From IMG/VR virus record IMGVR_UViG_3300024520_000558, positions 1 to 21,423 of that record: DNA of 21,423 nt; one strand, written 5' to 3'. The translations under genes and the position numbers were made by a program. The notes beneath the pieces were generated by a model that saw only the letters and a list, made by a program, of their open reading frames with translations, searched no databases and was not told the origin of the DNA. Positions 6,281 to 14,015 of the stretch are shown piece after piece (within the stretch, counting starts at the first letter, position 1; every line of letters begins with the position of its first letter). The DNA comes from a virus.

Positions 6281-6621
6281 AGAAAAACCTGACTAAGAAA
6301 CTCGACTCAGCGTGGAGTAATAAAATCCGTGAATACGGGATGTGTGAGAAGTGTCATAAAACATCTCCCTTAAATGCTCATCATTTCTATTCACGGTCAG
6401 TCAGGTCAGTAAGGTGGGATGTAGATAATGGATTTTGTCTATGTGTAGGATGCCATGTGTTTTCATCCAAGTTCTCTGCCCATAAAACACCCGCTGAATT
6501 TGTGGAATGGGCAATAGAGAAGCGTGGACAGGAATGGTATGATGATTTAAAAGGGAGAAAGAATTTGATTATGAAGTACAAAGACAGTGATGTTGAAGAT
6601 TTACTTGGGAGAATGTTATGA
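6277..6621 (+). CDS. HNH-type nuclease-like protein (NinG/Rap-like context)
   Basis: 114 aa, starting at TTG 6277 in a TTGA overlap with the SSB-like gene. The first ATG in frame is at residue 22 and would delete part of the fold. Zinc-binding pairs are C23/C26 and C56/C59. HNH-like residues are H35/H36 (LNAHHFYSRS), N51 (WDVDNGFC) and H60 (CVGCH), a complete beta-beta-alpha metal nuclease core. It sits beside an SSB-like protein, with a NinB-like protein 1.3 kb downstream, recalling the lambda nin region where NinG (Rap) is a branch-structure nuclease. It could instead be a free-standing homing-type HNH enzyme; the compact operon location argues against that. Confidence 0.7.
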   Translation: MKKNLTKKLDSAWSNKIREYGMCEKCHKTSPLNAHHFYSRSVRSVRWDVDNGFCLCVGCHVFSSKFSAHKTPAEFVEWAIEKRGQEWYDDLKGRKNLIMKYKDSDVEDLLGRML

Positions 6622-6839
6622 AAAATAAATTGAGAAATGGTCTTACGTCAATCTGGGGACATACTGAAATGGAATTAGCCCCCCTGACAAAATCGGAACT
6701 ATTAGATAAGATGGCAGAAATTAGCAAAATTGTCAATGATTTGGTAAGTCTCGACCTCGAAGGTGAGTGTACCCATTGCGGTGATGTTTATATATGTGAG
6801 CCATGTATGGATGAGATGTGTTTGAATATTGCACCATAA
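6618..6839 (+). CDS. Small Cys-cluster protein (73 aa)
   Basis: Starts in an ATGA overlap with the HNH gene. N-terminal and central helices (LTKSELLDKMAEISKIVNDL) are followed by a C-terminal cysteine cluster, CTHCGDVYICEPCMDEMC. With two CxxC pairs and an extra Cys, this is a probable zinc-binding knuckle. No named family. It overlaps the next candidate gene by 22 nt. Confidence 0.65.
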   Translation: MKNKLRNGLTSIWGHTEMELAPLTKSELLDKMAEISKIVNDLVSLDLEGECTHCGDVYICEPCMDEMCLNIAP

Positions 6840-6976
6840 AGAGCAAAATATGTCCATTCGCATCTGGAATATATTGTGGATTTAAGTCTGGTGAAAACCG
6901 TATAGAATTTATGAAAAAATGTCCATTGAAAGAAAAAAAGGTTAGAAAATCGAGAGTCTATGGTAGAAACTCTTAA
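6818..6976 (+). CDS. Small Cys-rich protein, GTG start (52 aa)
   Basis: An ORF below the usual length cutoff. The translation has a clear CPFASGIYCG motif followed by FMKKCPLKEKK, a compact Cys pattern resembling tiny Cys proteins common in marine phages. The only upstream start in frame is GTG 6818, overlapping the previous gene by 22 nt. An internal ATG at 6911 would lose the first Cys pair. The gene accounts for an otherwise empty stretch. Confidence 0.45.
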   Translation: MFEYCTIKSKICPFASGIYCGFKSGENRIEFMKKCPLKEKKVRKSRVYGRNS

Positions 6977-7082
6977 AATAATTATAATTATGGGGATAAT
7001 ACTCAATAACGTGGTTATAGAGAACGAATCAGGTTGTATAAGAAGTGTAATGTCGTGGTTGGCATTCCCCATAAAAATTTAG
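6960..7082 (+). CDS. Putative tiny membrane protein (40 aa)
   Basis: ATG 6960 lies after GAGAG and overlaps the preceding small ORF by 17 nt. Residues 5 to 20 are strongly hydrophobic (LKIIIIMGIILNNVVIE), a possible single membrane segment or membrane-associated helix. No family. Support is only composition and fit into the packed gene array. Confidence 0.35.
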   Translation: MVETLKIIIIMGIILNNVVIENESGCIRSVMSWLAFPIKI

Positions 7083-7103
7083 ATAAGGTATATAATTTTT
7101 ATT

Positions 7104-7214
7104 ATGCCTAATCGCAAAGCGAAACAGAGAAAAAAATTGAAGGTAATCAAGAGAAAAGAGATTGCTGAGTGGAAAGCCAAGAAACGAAGGGAACGTAAGA
7201 ATGAAAAAAAATGA
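7104..7214 (+). CDS. Very basic small protein (36 aa)
   Basis: Starts MPNRKAKQRKKLK, and about half its residues are Lys or Arg, with no acidic cluster. Small proteins starting MPNR and rich in Lys/Arg recur in marine phage genomes by my recollection, possibly nucleic-acid binding. The upstream site is AT-rich without a good Shine-Dalgarno. It overlaps the start of the next gene by 14 nt. Confidence 0.5.
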   Translation: MPNRKAKQRKKLKVIKRKEIAEWKAKKRRERKNEKK

Positions 7215-7287
7215 GTTAATAAAATGTGAAATATGTGTCCAAAGCGATGTTGTTGTGATTGAAGCATTAGAAGGGAGTGTCAGATGA
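7201..7287 (+). CDS. Tiny CxxC protein (28 aa)
   Basis: ATG 7201 is preceded by AAGGGAA at 8 nt. It contains CEIC and ends in an ATGA overlap with the next gene. Only 28 residues, but the strong ribosome site and the coupled stop/start make translation plausible. Function unknown. Confidence 0.45.
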   Translation: MKKNELIKCEICVQSDVVVIEALEGSVR

Positions 7288-7445
7288 GAACACAAACGAT
7301 GTTAGAAGAGGGCGTTATGGTAAAGCCATTGGTAAGCAAGTGCAACTTTTGGAGAGTGAATCTTGAAGATGGAATAACCGTTCGATTGATGATAAAAGAA
7401 GATGTGGAAATCGCCTTATCTAATGGGTGGTGTGAGTTGGTATGA
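7284..7445 (+). CDS. Hypothetical protein (53 aa)
   Basis: Strong site AAGGGAG 7 nt before ATG 7284, and ATGA overlaps at both ends. The protein appears beta-rich with a short helix (WRVNLEDGITVRLMIKEDVE). No family. The double coupling makes it a confident coding call despite its length. Confidence 0.65.
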   Translation: MRTQTMLEEGVMVKPLVSKCNFWRVNLEDGITVRLMIKEDVEIALSNGWCELV

Positions 7446-7759
7446 AAGTAAAAGACTTCGTAAGGTGGGCTAAGTCCATGCAGGAAGAGGAAAACCGTAT
7501 TATGCTCGATAAGGGCAAGGAATATACGGTCAGTGATGAGGATAAGTTTAAGAATTTCAAGAGCATAGCAGATAGAATTAACATATCCTCTGAGCAGGTT
7601 GCATTAACTTATCTATTAAAACACATGGATTCTATAAGAAATTATGTACTCACAGGTACAGAGTCATCCTCAGAGCCTATTATGGGTAGGATACAGGATG
7701 CCAGAAACTACTTACTTCTATTGGGGGGTATCATTGAAGAGAGAATGGAGAATAAGTGA
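7442..7759 (+). CDS. MazG/DUF1599-like all-helical protein
   Basis: 105 aa, all-alpha. DKGKEYTVSDEDKFKNF, LLKHMDSIRNYV and GRIQDARNYLLLLG give the K-x-x-E-Y, KH-x-D and R-x-x-D-x-x-N-Y pattern seen in DUF1599/Nmad1 and other all-alpha NTP-pyrophosphohydrolase-like phage proteins. In that family conserved Glu/Asp residues bind metal and act on nucleotides. A role in nucleotide pool control or modified-base metabolism is therefore possible. Coupled by ATGA to the previous gene. Family membership is from memory. Confidence 0.55.
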   Translation: MKVKDFVRWAKSMQEEENRIMLDKGKEYTVSDEDKFKNFKSIADRINISSEQVALTYLLKHMDSIRNYVLTGTESSSEPIMGRIQDARNYLLLLGGIIEERMENK

Positions 7760-7973
7760 TTCTATCCAGTGGGTTATAGATGCCCTCAGTAATCAGGTTA
7801 TTGAGAAGAGGGAGAGAGAGAATCATAAATATGATGAAATTAGGGCAGATCAAGACTTGAGTTGGTGTCCTACCTGTGGATGTAAGTGGGAAATATTTGA
7901 AGGTAAGTTATGGTTTTCAGCAGATGAACCACTATGGAAGATGTCTATATGCCCAGACTGCACTGCAGAGTAG
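7734..7973 (+). CDS. Zinc-ribbon protein, TTG start (79 aa)
   Basis: The frame is open from 7644, but residues before the end of the preceding gene (7759) look non-coding. TTG 7734, after a GGGGGG stretch, is the best start and overlaps that gene by 26 nt. N-terminal helices (IQWVIDALSNQVIEKRER) precede CPTCGC...CPDC, a four-Cys zinc ribbon. No function known. Confidence 0.55.
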   Translation: MKREWRISDSIQWVIDALSNQVIEKRERENHKYDEIRADQDLSWCPTCGCKWEIFEGKLWFSADEPLWKMSICPDCTAE

Positions 7974-8275
7974 AGGATGGTATAATAATAACCCCTACTG
8001 TTGAAGTAGAGGATGGGGAATATTACTTTACATTGAAACCTGTCGGTGTAAGATCAGGTCAACAGAATAATTACTATTGGAATATAATTAACATATTAAG
8101 TGAAGAACTCGGATATACTAAACAAGAAATGCACATGACCATAAAGAATCACTTTAATATAGAATCAACTAAATCTCTGGAACGTAAGGAATTTGCTGAT
8201 TTTATTGAAGAATTGGTGCGGTGGAGTGCTATTGAGCTGAATGTGGTCATACCAGACCCATACAGGCACGTATAA
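7949..8275 (+). CDS. NinB/Orf-like recombination protein
   Basis: 108 aa. ATG 7949 has GGAAG 8 nt upstream; ATG 7934 is possible (+5 aa). The core motif GVRSGQQNNYYWNIINIL, then LGYTKQEMHMTIKNHF, then RKEFADFIEELVRWSA and IPDPYRH, matches the RS-x-x-QN-x-x-W plus helical pattern of NinB/Orf-type proteins. Lambda Orf is a recombination mediator that helps load Beta onto SSB-coated ssDNA. Together with the upstream SSB-like and HNH proteins it suggests a lambda nin-like recombination set. It is the last gene of the block, followed by the terminator. Confidence 0.65.
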   Translation: MPRLHCRVEDGIIITPTVEVEDGEYYFTLKPVGVRSGQQNNYYWNIINILSEELGYTKQEMHMTIKNHFNIESTKSLERKEFADFIEELVRWSAIELNVVIPDPYRHV

Positions 8276-8280
8276 GGCTC

Positions 8281-8310
8281 AAAACACCCCCTATACGGGG
8301 CTTTTATTTA
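8281..8310 (+). terminator. Compact, probably bidirectional intrinsic terminator
   Basis: AAAACACCCC-CTATAC-GGGGCTTTTATTT: a short GC stem flanked by A-rich and T-rich tracts. It lies in the 57-nt gap between the last + gene (ends 8275) and the last - gene (ends 8333). The symmetry of A and T tracts lets it stop both convergent transcripts. Confidence 0.7.
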
Positions 8311-8332
8311 CTATTGGATACTAAGTATGCCT

Positions 8333-9112
8333 TTATGATAATTGCTCTCTCATGCTCATATTTGCACTATATACGTTAGGGGCAACCTCAGTGAAAGTTA
8401 TAGGTTGGGTCATCCTAACATAATGATAATTTGAGGCATCACCTTCGTTACCTGTTGCATCATCATAATATAAAAATTTCTTCCAGTCCTGTACTGAAGC
8501 GTTTAGGGCTTCTAAGGCTGTTTTTTGTGTAGAAAGTATATGAGACCAGTTCCAATCCCAAGTAGTCTTAGGAGCATGGCGTTTATTTGCGTACTCATTC
8601 CCCCCATAGGATGTCATTATATCTGTGCCAAATTCTTCTCCAATTTTTGAATTTAACTCTGGGTTTACGGCAAAAGTATATTTTGTACCTATAATAACTT
8701 CCGATATAACATCTATAGTTCCAGTCGTAGATTGTAAAAACCAATATTGACCAGACCTTTCAGTTAGGTTTTGAATATTCCAACCCTCGACCAGAGCTGT
8801 TGTGTAATTTAGCTCTGCTGAACCCATATTTGTAGCATGATCGCTTTTATACAATTTAAAATCCTCCGTATGAGTAGCAGTGTAATACAACGCAATACAA
8901 TTAGCTGTTTTAGATGCATTATCTGCCCCTAAGTCAAATCGTAAGGCATCATTCGTATCAAATGATGTAAATGTCGTACTAATAGACATATCATTCGCCC
9001 TTTCTTCGTTAGTCACCGCACTGGATGGAGCAAATGTTGTCCCAGATACAGTACCATCTGTTACCGTTGCTTCAGAGAACCCTATGTTATCGTAAATAAA
9101 TTGCCTTGCCAT
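8333..9112 (-). CDS. Tail protein, distal in the late operon (259 aa)
   Basis: Translated from an ATG in a TAATG overlap with the tail-hub gene. It is Thr/Ser/Asn-rich and beta-rich, with a C-terminal segment (MTQPITFTEVAPNVYSANMS) like the C-termini of tail-tip or distal-tail proteins. The middle contains a Trp-rich patch (TTWDWNWSHI). It is the last gene of the structural block after tape measure and tail hub, so a baseplate, tip or receptor-binding role is likely. No specific family is assigned. Confidence 0.6.
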   Translation of the reverse strand: MARQFIYDNIGFSEATVTDGTVSGTTFAPSSAVTNEERANDMSISTTFTSFDTNDALRFDLGADNASKTANCIALYYTATHTEDFKLYKSDHATNMGSAELNYTTALVEGWNIQNLTERSGQYWFLQSTTGTIDVISEVIIGTKYTFAVNPELNSKIGEEFGTDIMTSYGGNEYANKRHAPKTTWDWNWSHILSTQKTALEALNASVQDWKKFLYYDDATGNEGDASNYHYVRMTQPITFTEVAPNVYSANMSMREQLS

Positions 9113-11379
9113 TATGAAACCTTTATTGCTTTAATTGAACTTCCGTTCGGATTTTTATTAATTGATGAAACTATATAATAATCTGTACCCATTGATGCTC
9201 CATATATCTTTATACCTGAATCCCAATTTGAGAATAAGATTATATCCCCTATCTCCAGATCATTATATTTTGGTCTGCCACAATCAAAATCTATTATTAT
9301 CTTTCGGTCTTTAAATATATCTCTATACGCTTCAGCGAGTTTGGTAGCAGTTGTTGAATCAATTATATCTGCATCCATCTTCATCTTGAGATTCTGGTTA
9401 TATCCATTTACACCTGTTGCAACAGATGTGGCATCTGCTGTTGGGTTCACACTTGATAGGAATTGGTCTTGTCCGTAATCTTTTTTGTAGTTGATAGTTA
9501 TATCATTTCTAACCCCACCTAAAGAAGTCCTTGAGATGGATTTTAAATTACAGTCATTAAAGTCTATTGTCTTATTAGCTGACGAGTAAGTCCTCTTCAA
9601 TGTTTTAATTTTATATTTACCATCACCTGATACAAAAACCCAGCTCAGTATTTGCTTGCATAGCCTATTAATTAAATCTTTTGAGTTTATAAATTTATTC
9701 TGTGAGAAGGCAAATTTAACATCTGATATTTTATCTTCATTAAAAATATCCTTTAAGTCACCATCATTTGAGGGTGTCCCGCTATCGTAATTCCCAGATG
9801 TATCAAACGAAGCTGTATCTATCTCAGTACTTAAACCTAATGCAGTCCTCATTATTTCCTCTATGATGAATACAGGATTTTCGTAGAAATCTGATACTGC
9901 ATAATCATTTCGACTAACAATAGATGCATGGTACTTACGCCCCTTTCCAGCACAATACATATAATCCACTAATGCGGGGGTGTTCACTGTACTCGTTCTT
10001 GTTCTTATAATCGTATCAGTAAAAGACTCGTTCTCATCCTCAAACTGGGTTTTTACTGCAAAACCACCAGTTACAGTCTCTTCGTATTGCTCTTGAATAG
10101 TTTGCGTAAATACCTTATCGGTATCTGGTATAAAACCTATTTCTATACCTACTTGATATAAATCAAAGGATGCAGTCCCAGACCCAGCATCTCCATTATC
10201 TAAATCTAAAAACAAATCGCCTTCAAAATCCCAATCTTCACGAGCTGTTGAACCGTATAGAGTGGCTATATTCACCAACTGATCTGCACCATTCCAAGTT
10301 ACAGCAATATCATTACCACCAGAATTGTTTGAAACGTACAAGCCAGGTTCTGGTGTCCCAGATTGAGATTTAAAATCAATCATCAAATTAATAGAAGAAT
10401 AACTCCCAAGTTTAGGGATTTTCGGTATACGGTATCCACGCACATTCGCATTCTCAAAAGGTGCATTCATTGTGCTACCTGCGGTAGTAAAATCACCATC
10501 TATCTCATTCGCATAGTTGCCTGTATCGTAAGTGTTATGCTTTTTCAATGGGAGATAGGTATACCATGTGCTTCCTTTTACTGTTATCTTTGCTGGTGCT
10601 GTCTCCGATTCTGTAGTGTTCGTGTCATCCGCAGGGAAGTAAAATGCATCTTTGTAACTATATATATTCTTTACTGCTAAAGTGTGTAAAGCCACATTGT
10701 CCACAATAGCTTCTACCCTGCTATTTGTTGCATTCCATTCATCAGAGATCACTGCTGGGAATTTCCCCTTTGTAAAATGACGATCAAATTCAACTGTACT
10801 CGTTGGAGCGTTGCTATCAACTGAAAAATCGCCAAAAGTCATTGGGATTGGTTTGCCAATGTTCTTTTCAGGTGCATTAGGGTAAGTAGTAGAAGTAATG
10901 GTAGCCGTTGGAAGTTGTTTGTTATATTTAGAGGTAAAGTCCAATAACTTCAATGCGATACTCTTTGAGCCATAAGAAAAATCACCAGAGATGACACCTG
11001 TACCTATCATTCTTGTTGATGTATCATAAGTACCAGCCCTACCAGTATTCTGAAATAACTCCCACTTTCTGTTGGCAAAGTTATACGTTGAGAATAGATC
11101 AGAGAATCTACCCCCTGCTATTGTATTGTCTGTATTAATTAATTTTACAGACATATTCATTAAAGAAGTTGTGAAGTTAAAGAAGTCTAATGAATGGCTT
11201 AATCCACCCCAACTGGAAACTATCCCGTAGTATGTATCAGAACCATCTATTCTATCTTGATCTGACACCCCGATGAAGTCAGAGGAACCCTCTGCATTAT
11301 AATATAACTTCAGTACCCAGAATGATTCTGTGGAATGAGTCTCAAGAGCATCGCTTAAACTGGAGTCGAAGGCTAACAC
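9112..11379 (-). CDS. Large tail hub/tip protein (755 aa)
   Basis: Start GTG 11379 overlaps the tape-measure stop (TAGTG). N-terminal about 160 residues include ESFWVLKLYY and KLINTDNTIAGGRFSD, a beta-domain typical of distal-tail or hub proteins. The middle is Ser/Thr-rich and resembles a carbohydrate-binding or Ig-like insert. The C-terminal third (with INRLCKQILSWVFVSGDGKY, then NDITINYKK and DLEIGDIILFSN) resembles phage hub/minor-tail C-termini. As the gene following the tape measure, it likely forms the tail tip that contacts the host surface. Family assignment is by context and texture; key residues cannot be named. Confidence 0.7.
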   Translation of the reverse strand: MLAFDSSLSDALETHSTESFWVLKLYYNAEGSSDFIGVSDQDRIDGSDTYYGIVSSWGGLSHSLDFFNFTTSLMNMSVKLINTDNTIAGGRFSDLFSTYNFANRKWELFQNTGRAGTYDTSTRMIGTGVISGDFSYGSKSIALKLLDFTSKYNKQLPTATITSTTYPNAPEKNIGKPIPMTFGDFSVDSNAPTSTVEFDRHFTKGKFPAVISDEWNATNSRVEAIVDNVALHTLAVKNIYSYKDAFYFPADDTNTTESETAPAKITVKGSTWYTYLPLKKHNTYDTGNYANEIDGDFTTAGSTMNAPFENANVRGYRIPKIPKLGSYSSINLMIDFKSQSGTPEPGLYVSNNSGGNDIAVTWNGADQLVNIATLYGSTAREDWDFEGDLFLDLDNGDAGSGTASFDLYQVGIEIGFIPDTDKVFTQTIQEQYEETVTGGFAVKTQFEDENESFTDTIIRTRTSTVNTPALVDYMYCAGKGRKYHASIVSRNDYAVSDFYENPVFIIEEIMRTALGLSTEIDTASFDTSGNYDSGTPSNDGDLKDIFNEDKISDVKFAFSQNKFINSKDLINRLCKQILSWVFVSGDGKYKIKTLKRTYSSANKTIDFNDCNLKSISRTSLGGVRNDITINYKKDYGQDQFLSSVNPTADATSVATGVNGYNQNLKMKMDADIIDSTTATKLAEAYRDIFKDRKIIIDFDCGRPKYNDLEIGDIILFSNWDSGIKIYGASMGTDYYIVSSINKNPNGSSIKAIKVS

Positions 11380-13328
11380 TATGCTAACGCTCTCGCTCTG
11401 TTAATTGCAGGTAAGAGTTCATTGGTAACATAATCCTCTTGGACAATTCCCCCCATAATATTTACAGTCAAACCGCCACCACCTAATGCCCTATCCTCTG
11501 GTCTATCTACAGGTGTAATTTGTACGTGTTCTCTCCCTGCTTCACCAACCATGATAAGTTCTGGTCTATCAGTAACAAAGTCCCCGCCCTTGGCAAATTT
11601 CTGGACTGTGGCATCAAATAAACCTGATGCTAATGCCCCTGCCCCCGTAGCCATAGCAAGATTTAGTGGGAATGGGAATCTACTCAGGATTTTTGTAATT
11701 AATACAGCAGTAGCCTTACCCATCTCAGCTCTTAATACTGCCTTCATTGTATCCTTGGCAGACTTCTGATTTAAAGATGCGGTCATTATCATCGATGCTC
11801 TCTCCTTGTGCATAGAATCAATTTTTGCCTTATCGTTCTTTGCTATTTCCAGTCCTTGATCATTCAAAGTTACACGGGTATCTTCATAGAGCTTACCCTG
11901 TTTTGCTATTATCTCATTTACAAAGTTTGCGTTTACGGCAACATCCTCAAGAGCTAATGATTCATCATTCCATATATTAAATAAATTCTCTTGGTCTTGT
12001 GCCTGTTGTTCTGCATTTATGGCACGATCAACAGCAATTCTTGAGTCAATAGCCTTTGTTTTTAGCATTAATCCATGTTGAACACCAAGCCTCGCAATAT
12101 GCTCTTTGTCTGCTTCATTAAATTCAAAAAAATTCCCCTGTCTCGTTAATGCTAACTGTTCCTCAAGGTCAATTAATTCTTGTTTCTTTTTTGCGAATAT
12201 AGCCGTATGCCCCCTATCAGATGCATCACTCTCCGCTATTTGAATCTTTACCCTTGCTATCTTAGCCAGTATTGCTTCTTCTCTTGTCTCCGTATCTATT
12301 ATTCCCTTTAATTCCGTATTAGATAGTCTTAATTGGTCGAGATAAGATGTTACAGCTTCAGAAGCACCTGTAAAGTTTTTTGCTACTCTTATAATAGCTG
12401 GAGATAGGAATCTCCCAACCGCTTCTGCGGTATCCCCAACAGCATTTCCAGCACTTTTTAATTGGTTGGTCATTGTTTCGGCTTGTGCTTGTGCTTGACC
12501 TCCATACATCTTAGCAAGAGATTCTGTTGCCATATTAAGTCTGTCAGTCGAGCCTACATTACCCTCTACAACTACTCCATATCGAGATAAGGCATTCGTA
12601 GAGCTAAACACACTCTTCGCTACTAAATCAGTAGCAGTCGCCAAATCCATCCCTTTAGCGGATGCTAAATCCATTGATGCTTTGGTCAATGACTTTATCT
12701 GTTCCTCATTATCCGTGTAAGCACCAATGAGTGACATAGCAGTAATAGTCTCCTCATCACCAAATGCAGTTACCTTTTGTTGAATAGATGCAAATTTTAA
12801 TAGTTCAGTTGAACGCCTACCTATAGCAGATGATAATTTCTTTTCAGCGAGTTCTTGTTCGCCTTGTGCCGTAACGAGTTTACCGATACTATTCTTTACA
12901 AGCATCACTCCAAACGCTATAATTAGAAGTTTTGATCTCAAGACGGCAAAAGAACCACCGAGTATACGAGTAGAGTGTGCTGTATCAAGCATACCCTTCT
13001 TAGCCATCCCTAATGTGGCTATATACTTTTTTGTCTCATTTCGGAGTTTTTGCATTGAAAGCTTATCCCCTTTTAAGGCTTTCCTATGCAAAGTCAATAA
13101 TGTTGAGTTCTTAGCCCATTGACCACCAAGGGCATGAACACTAATTATTAAAGCCTCAACCTGCTTCTTATGTTTCTCCTTTACAGAACTACCCTTACGT
13201 TCCTTATCTACGAGCTTTGCTTGTGAGTTTATAAGTGACTTGGTTGCTTTATCTAACGATTTAATAGCAGTGGTTAATGCTGTACTATCGCCTGTAAATT
13301 TTATTTCTATTGTATTAGGTAGTGCCAT
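11379..13328 (-). CDS. Tape measure protein (649 aa)
   Basis: Starts ATG 13328, overlapping the preceding chaperone gene by 14 nt. N-terminal FTGDSTALTTAIKSLDKATK and long charged helices are typical of tape measures, followed by a hydrophobic helix near 122-150 (with SKLLIIAFGVMLVKN). The TMNQLKSAGNAVGDTAEAVG segment recurs in tape-measure families. The C-terminal GGDFVTDRPELIMVGEAGRE is a common tape-measure ending. Tape measures set tail length at about 1.5 Angstrom per residue, so 649 residues suggests a tail near 100 nm. Order (chaperones, tape measure, hub) is canonical. Confidence 0.9.
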   Translation of the reverse strand: MALPNTIEIKFTGDSTALTTAIKSLDKATKSLINSQAKLVDKERKGSSVKEKHKKQVEALIISVHALGGQWAKNSTLLTLHRKALKGDKLSMQKLRNETKKYIATLGMAKKGMLDTAHSTRILGGSFAVLRSKLLIIAFGVMLVKNSIGKLVTAQGEQELAEKKLSSAIGRRSTELLKFASIQQKVTAFGDEETITAMSLIGAYTDNEEQIKSLTKASMDLASAKGMDLATATDLVAKSVFSSTNALSRYGVVVEGNVGSTDRLNMATESLAKMYGGQAQAQAETMTNQLKSAGNAVGDTAEAVGRFLSPAIIRVAKNFTGASEAVTSYLDQLRLSNTELKGIIDTETREEAILAKIARVKIQIAESDASDRGHTAIFAKKKQELIDLEEQLALTRQGNFFEFNEADKEHIARLGVQHGLMLKTKAIDSRIAVDRAINAEQQAQDQENLFNIWNDESLALEDVAVNANFVNEIIAKQGKLYEDTRVTLNDQGLEIAKNDKAKIDSMHKERASMIMTASLNQKSAKDTMKAVLRAEMGKATAVLITKILSRFPFPLNLAMATGAGALASGLFDATVQKFAKGGDFVTDRPELIMVGEAGREHVQITPVDRPEDRALGGGGLTVNIMGGIVQEDYVTNELLPAINRARALA

Positions 13329-13758
13329 GTTTCATTGCTTTCGATTTCTGTCTTTCTAATAAACTTTTTAATAGGAATGCTTTTGCCACCCATTTGGCAG
13401 GTTGGTCTCCGTAGCTTCCTTCGTACGGTGAGATATTAAAATCTCTTGAGTATACAAATCTTGCTATGTCCTTTTGTGATTCTTTATTGAGTAAGATATT
13501 ATTGCAAGCAAAAAAGGGTAGCTGTGCCATTACCGATTCTGCGATATTGAAACTGCCACCCTTTAAATTGACTTCTTTGGTCTCCTCAATAATAAGGTCA
13601 ATAACCCCATAAACATCTTTATCTGAGGTCAATGTACGCATAGTGTACTTTCCGTCGATTAAGACGGGTATTTGAGCCTCATAGGGGTAAGTATGGAACC
13701 TACACCCCTCACATTGTTCCTCTATAAGAAAGTTCGCTTCTAATGTAAGGGAGTCTAT
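13315..13758 (-). CDS. Tail assembly chaperone, downstream (T) reading frame
   Basis: An ATG-started ORF exists only from 13641 (108 aa). However the same frame is open and clearly protein-like for about 39 more codons upstream, including FLIEEQCEGC and AQIPVLIDGKY. From the in-frame stop at 13798-13800 to 13641 there is no ATG, GTG or TTG. The frame meets the end of the upstream chaperone ORF at the G-run 13760-13764 in the -1 register, so it is best read as the frameshift extension: about 87 + 147 residues. Contains a CxxC pair. Position directly before the tape measure is that of lambda GT. A shorter product from ATG 13641 is possible but would lack a conserved-looking domain. Confidence 0.7.
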   Translation of the reverse strand: MDSLTLEANFLIEEQCEGCRFHTYPYEAQIPVLIDGKYTMRTLTSDKDVYGVIDLIIEETKEVNLKGGSFNIAESVMAQLPFFACNNILLNKESQKDIARFVYSRDFNISPYEGSYGDQPAKWVAKAFLLKSLLERQKSKAMKHGTT

Positions 13759-13764
13759 TCCCCC
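13705..13764 (-). other. Programmed -1 ribosomal frameshift element
   Basis: On the minus strand, slippery GGGGGAA (13764-13758) lies just before the TAG stop (13757-13755) of the first chaperone ORF. After a 5-nt spacer an 11-bp stem forms: TCCCTTACATT (13752-13742) with AATGTGAGGGG (13715-13705), two wobble pairs, and a 26-nt loop. A -1 slip of tRNA-Gly (GGG to GGG) and tRNA-Glu (GAA to GGA, one G-U wobble) keeps good pairing. Confidence 0.65.
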
Positions 13765-14015
13765 AAGCGTTGAAATTCTTGGACTGCCAGAGATAACTCA
13801 TTTTTTTCATCCTCAGAGAGAGACTTGATGAACTTGTCATCAGCACCTTCAACACCTCTACGAATCCATGATGTCCTTGCCTTAGACAAGTTAGTGATAG
13901 CAACAACTTGATCGCCTTCATACCGCATCTGTGGTACATCGTTGCAGAAGTCAATATCATCTACTGACATCTCCTTGAGCTTCACAGATTTGTCTTTAAT
14001 TTTCAAGTCTTTCAT
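13755..14015 (-). CDS. Tail assembly chaperone, upstream (G) reading frame (86 aa)
   Basis: ATG 14015 overlaps the major-tail-protein stop (TGATG); an in-frame TTG at 14018 would add one residue. Small acidic helical protein (KDKSVKLKEMSVDDIDFC, then SLSEDEKNELSLAVQEFQRL) of the size and position of G-type tail chaperones, between major tail protein and tape measure. G and GT chaperones bind the tape measure and recruit tail subunits before polymerisation. The 3' end is the frameshift cassette; unshifted translation ends at RLGE. Confidence 0.75.
   Translation of the reverse strand: MKDLKIKDKSVKLKEMSVDDIDFCNDVPQMRYEGDQVVAITNLSKARTSWIRRGVEGADDKFIKSLSEDEKNELSLAVQEFQRLGE

Noticed and set aside
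6788-7295. Three minus-strand ORFs rich in Phe, Ser and His
   Set aside because: They are the reverse complements of Lys/Arg/Glu-rich mini-genes and have no plausible ribosome sites.
10170-10680. Two + strand ORFs inside the tail hub gene
   Set aside because: Compositions are His/Gln- or Cys/Ile-rich shadows of the Ser/Thr-rich coding frame on the other strand; no start signals.
13709-13960. 83-aa minus-strand ORF overlapping both chaperones
   Set aside because: It is in the third frame. The other two frames join at the slippery site and make the expected chaperone products.
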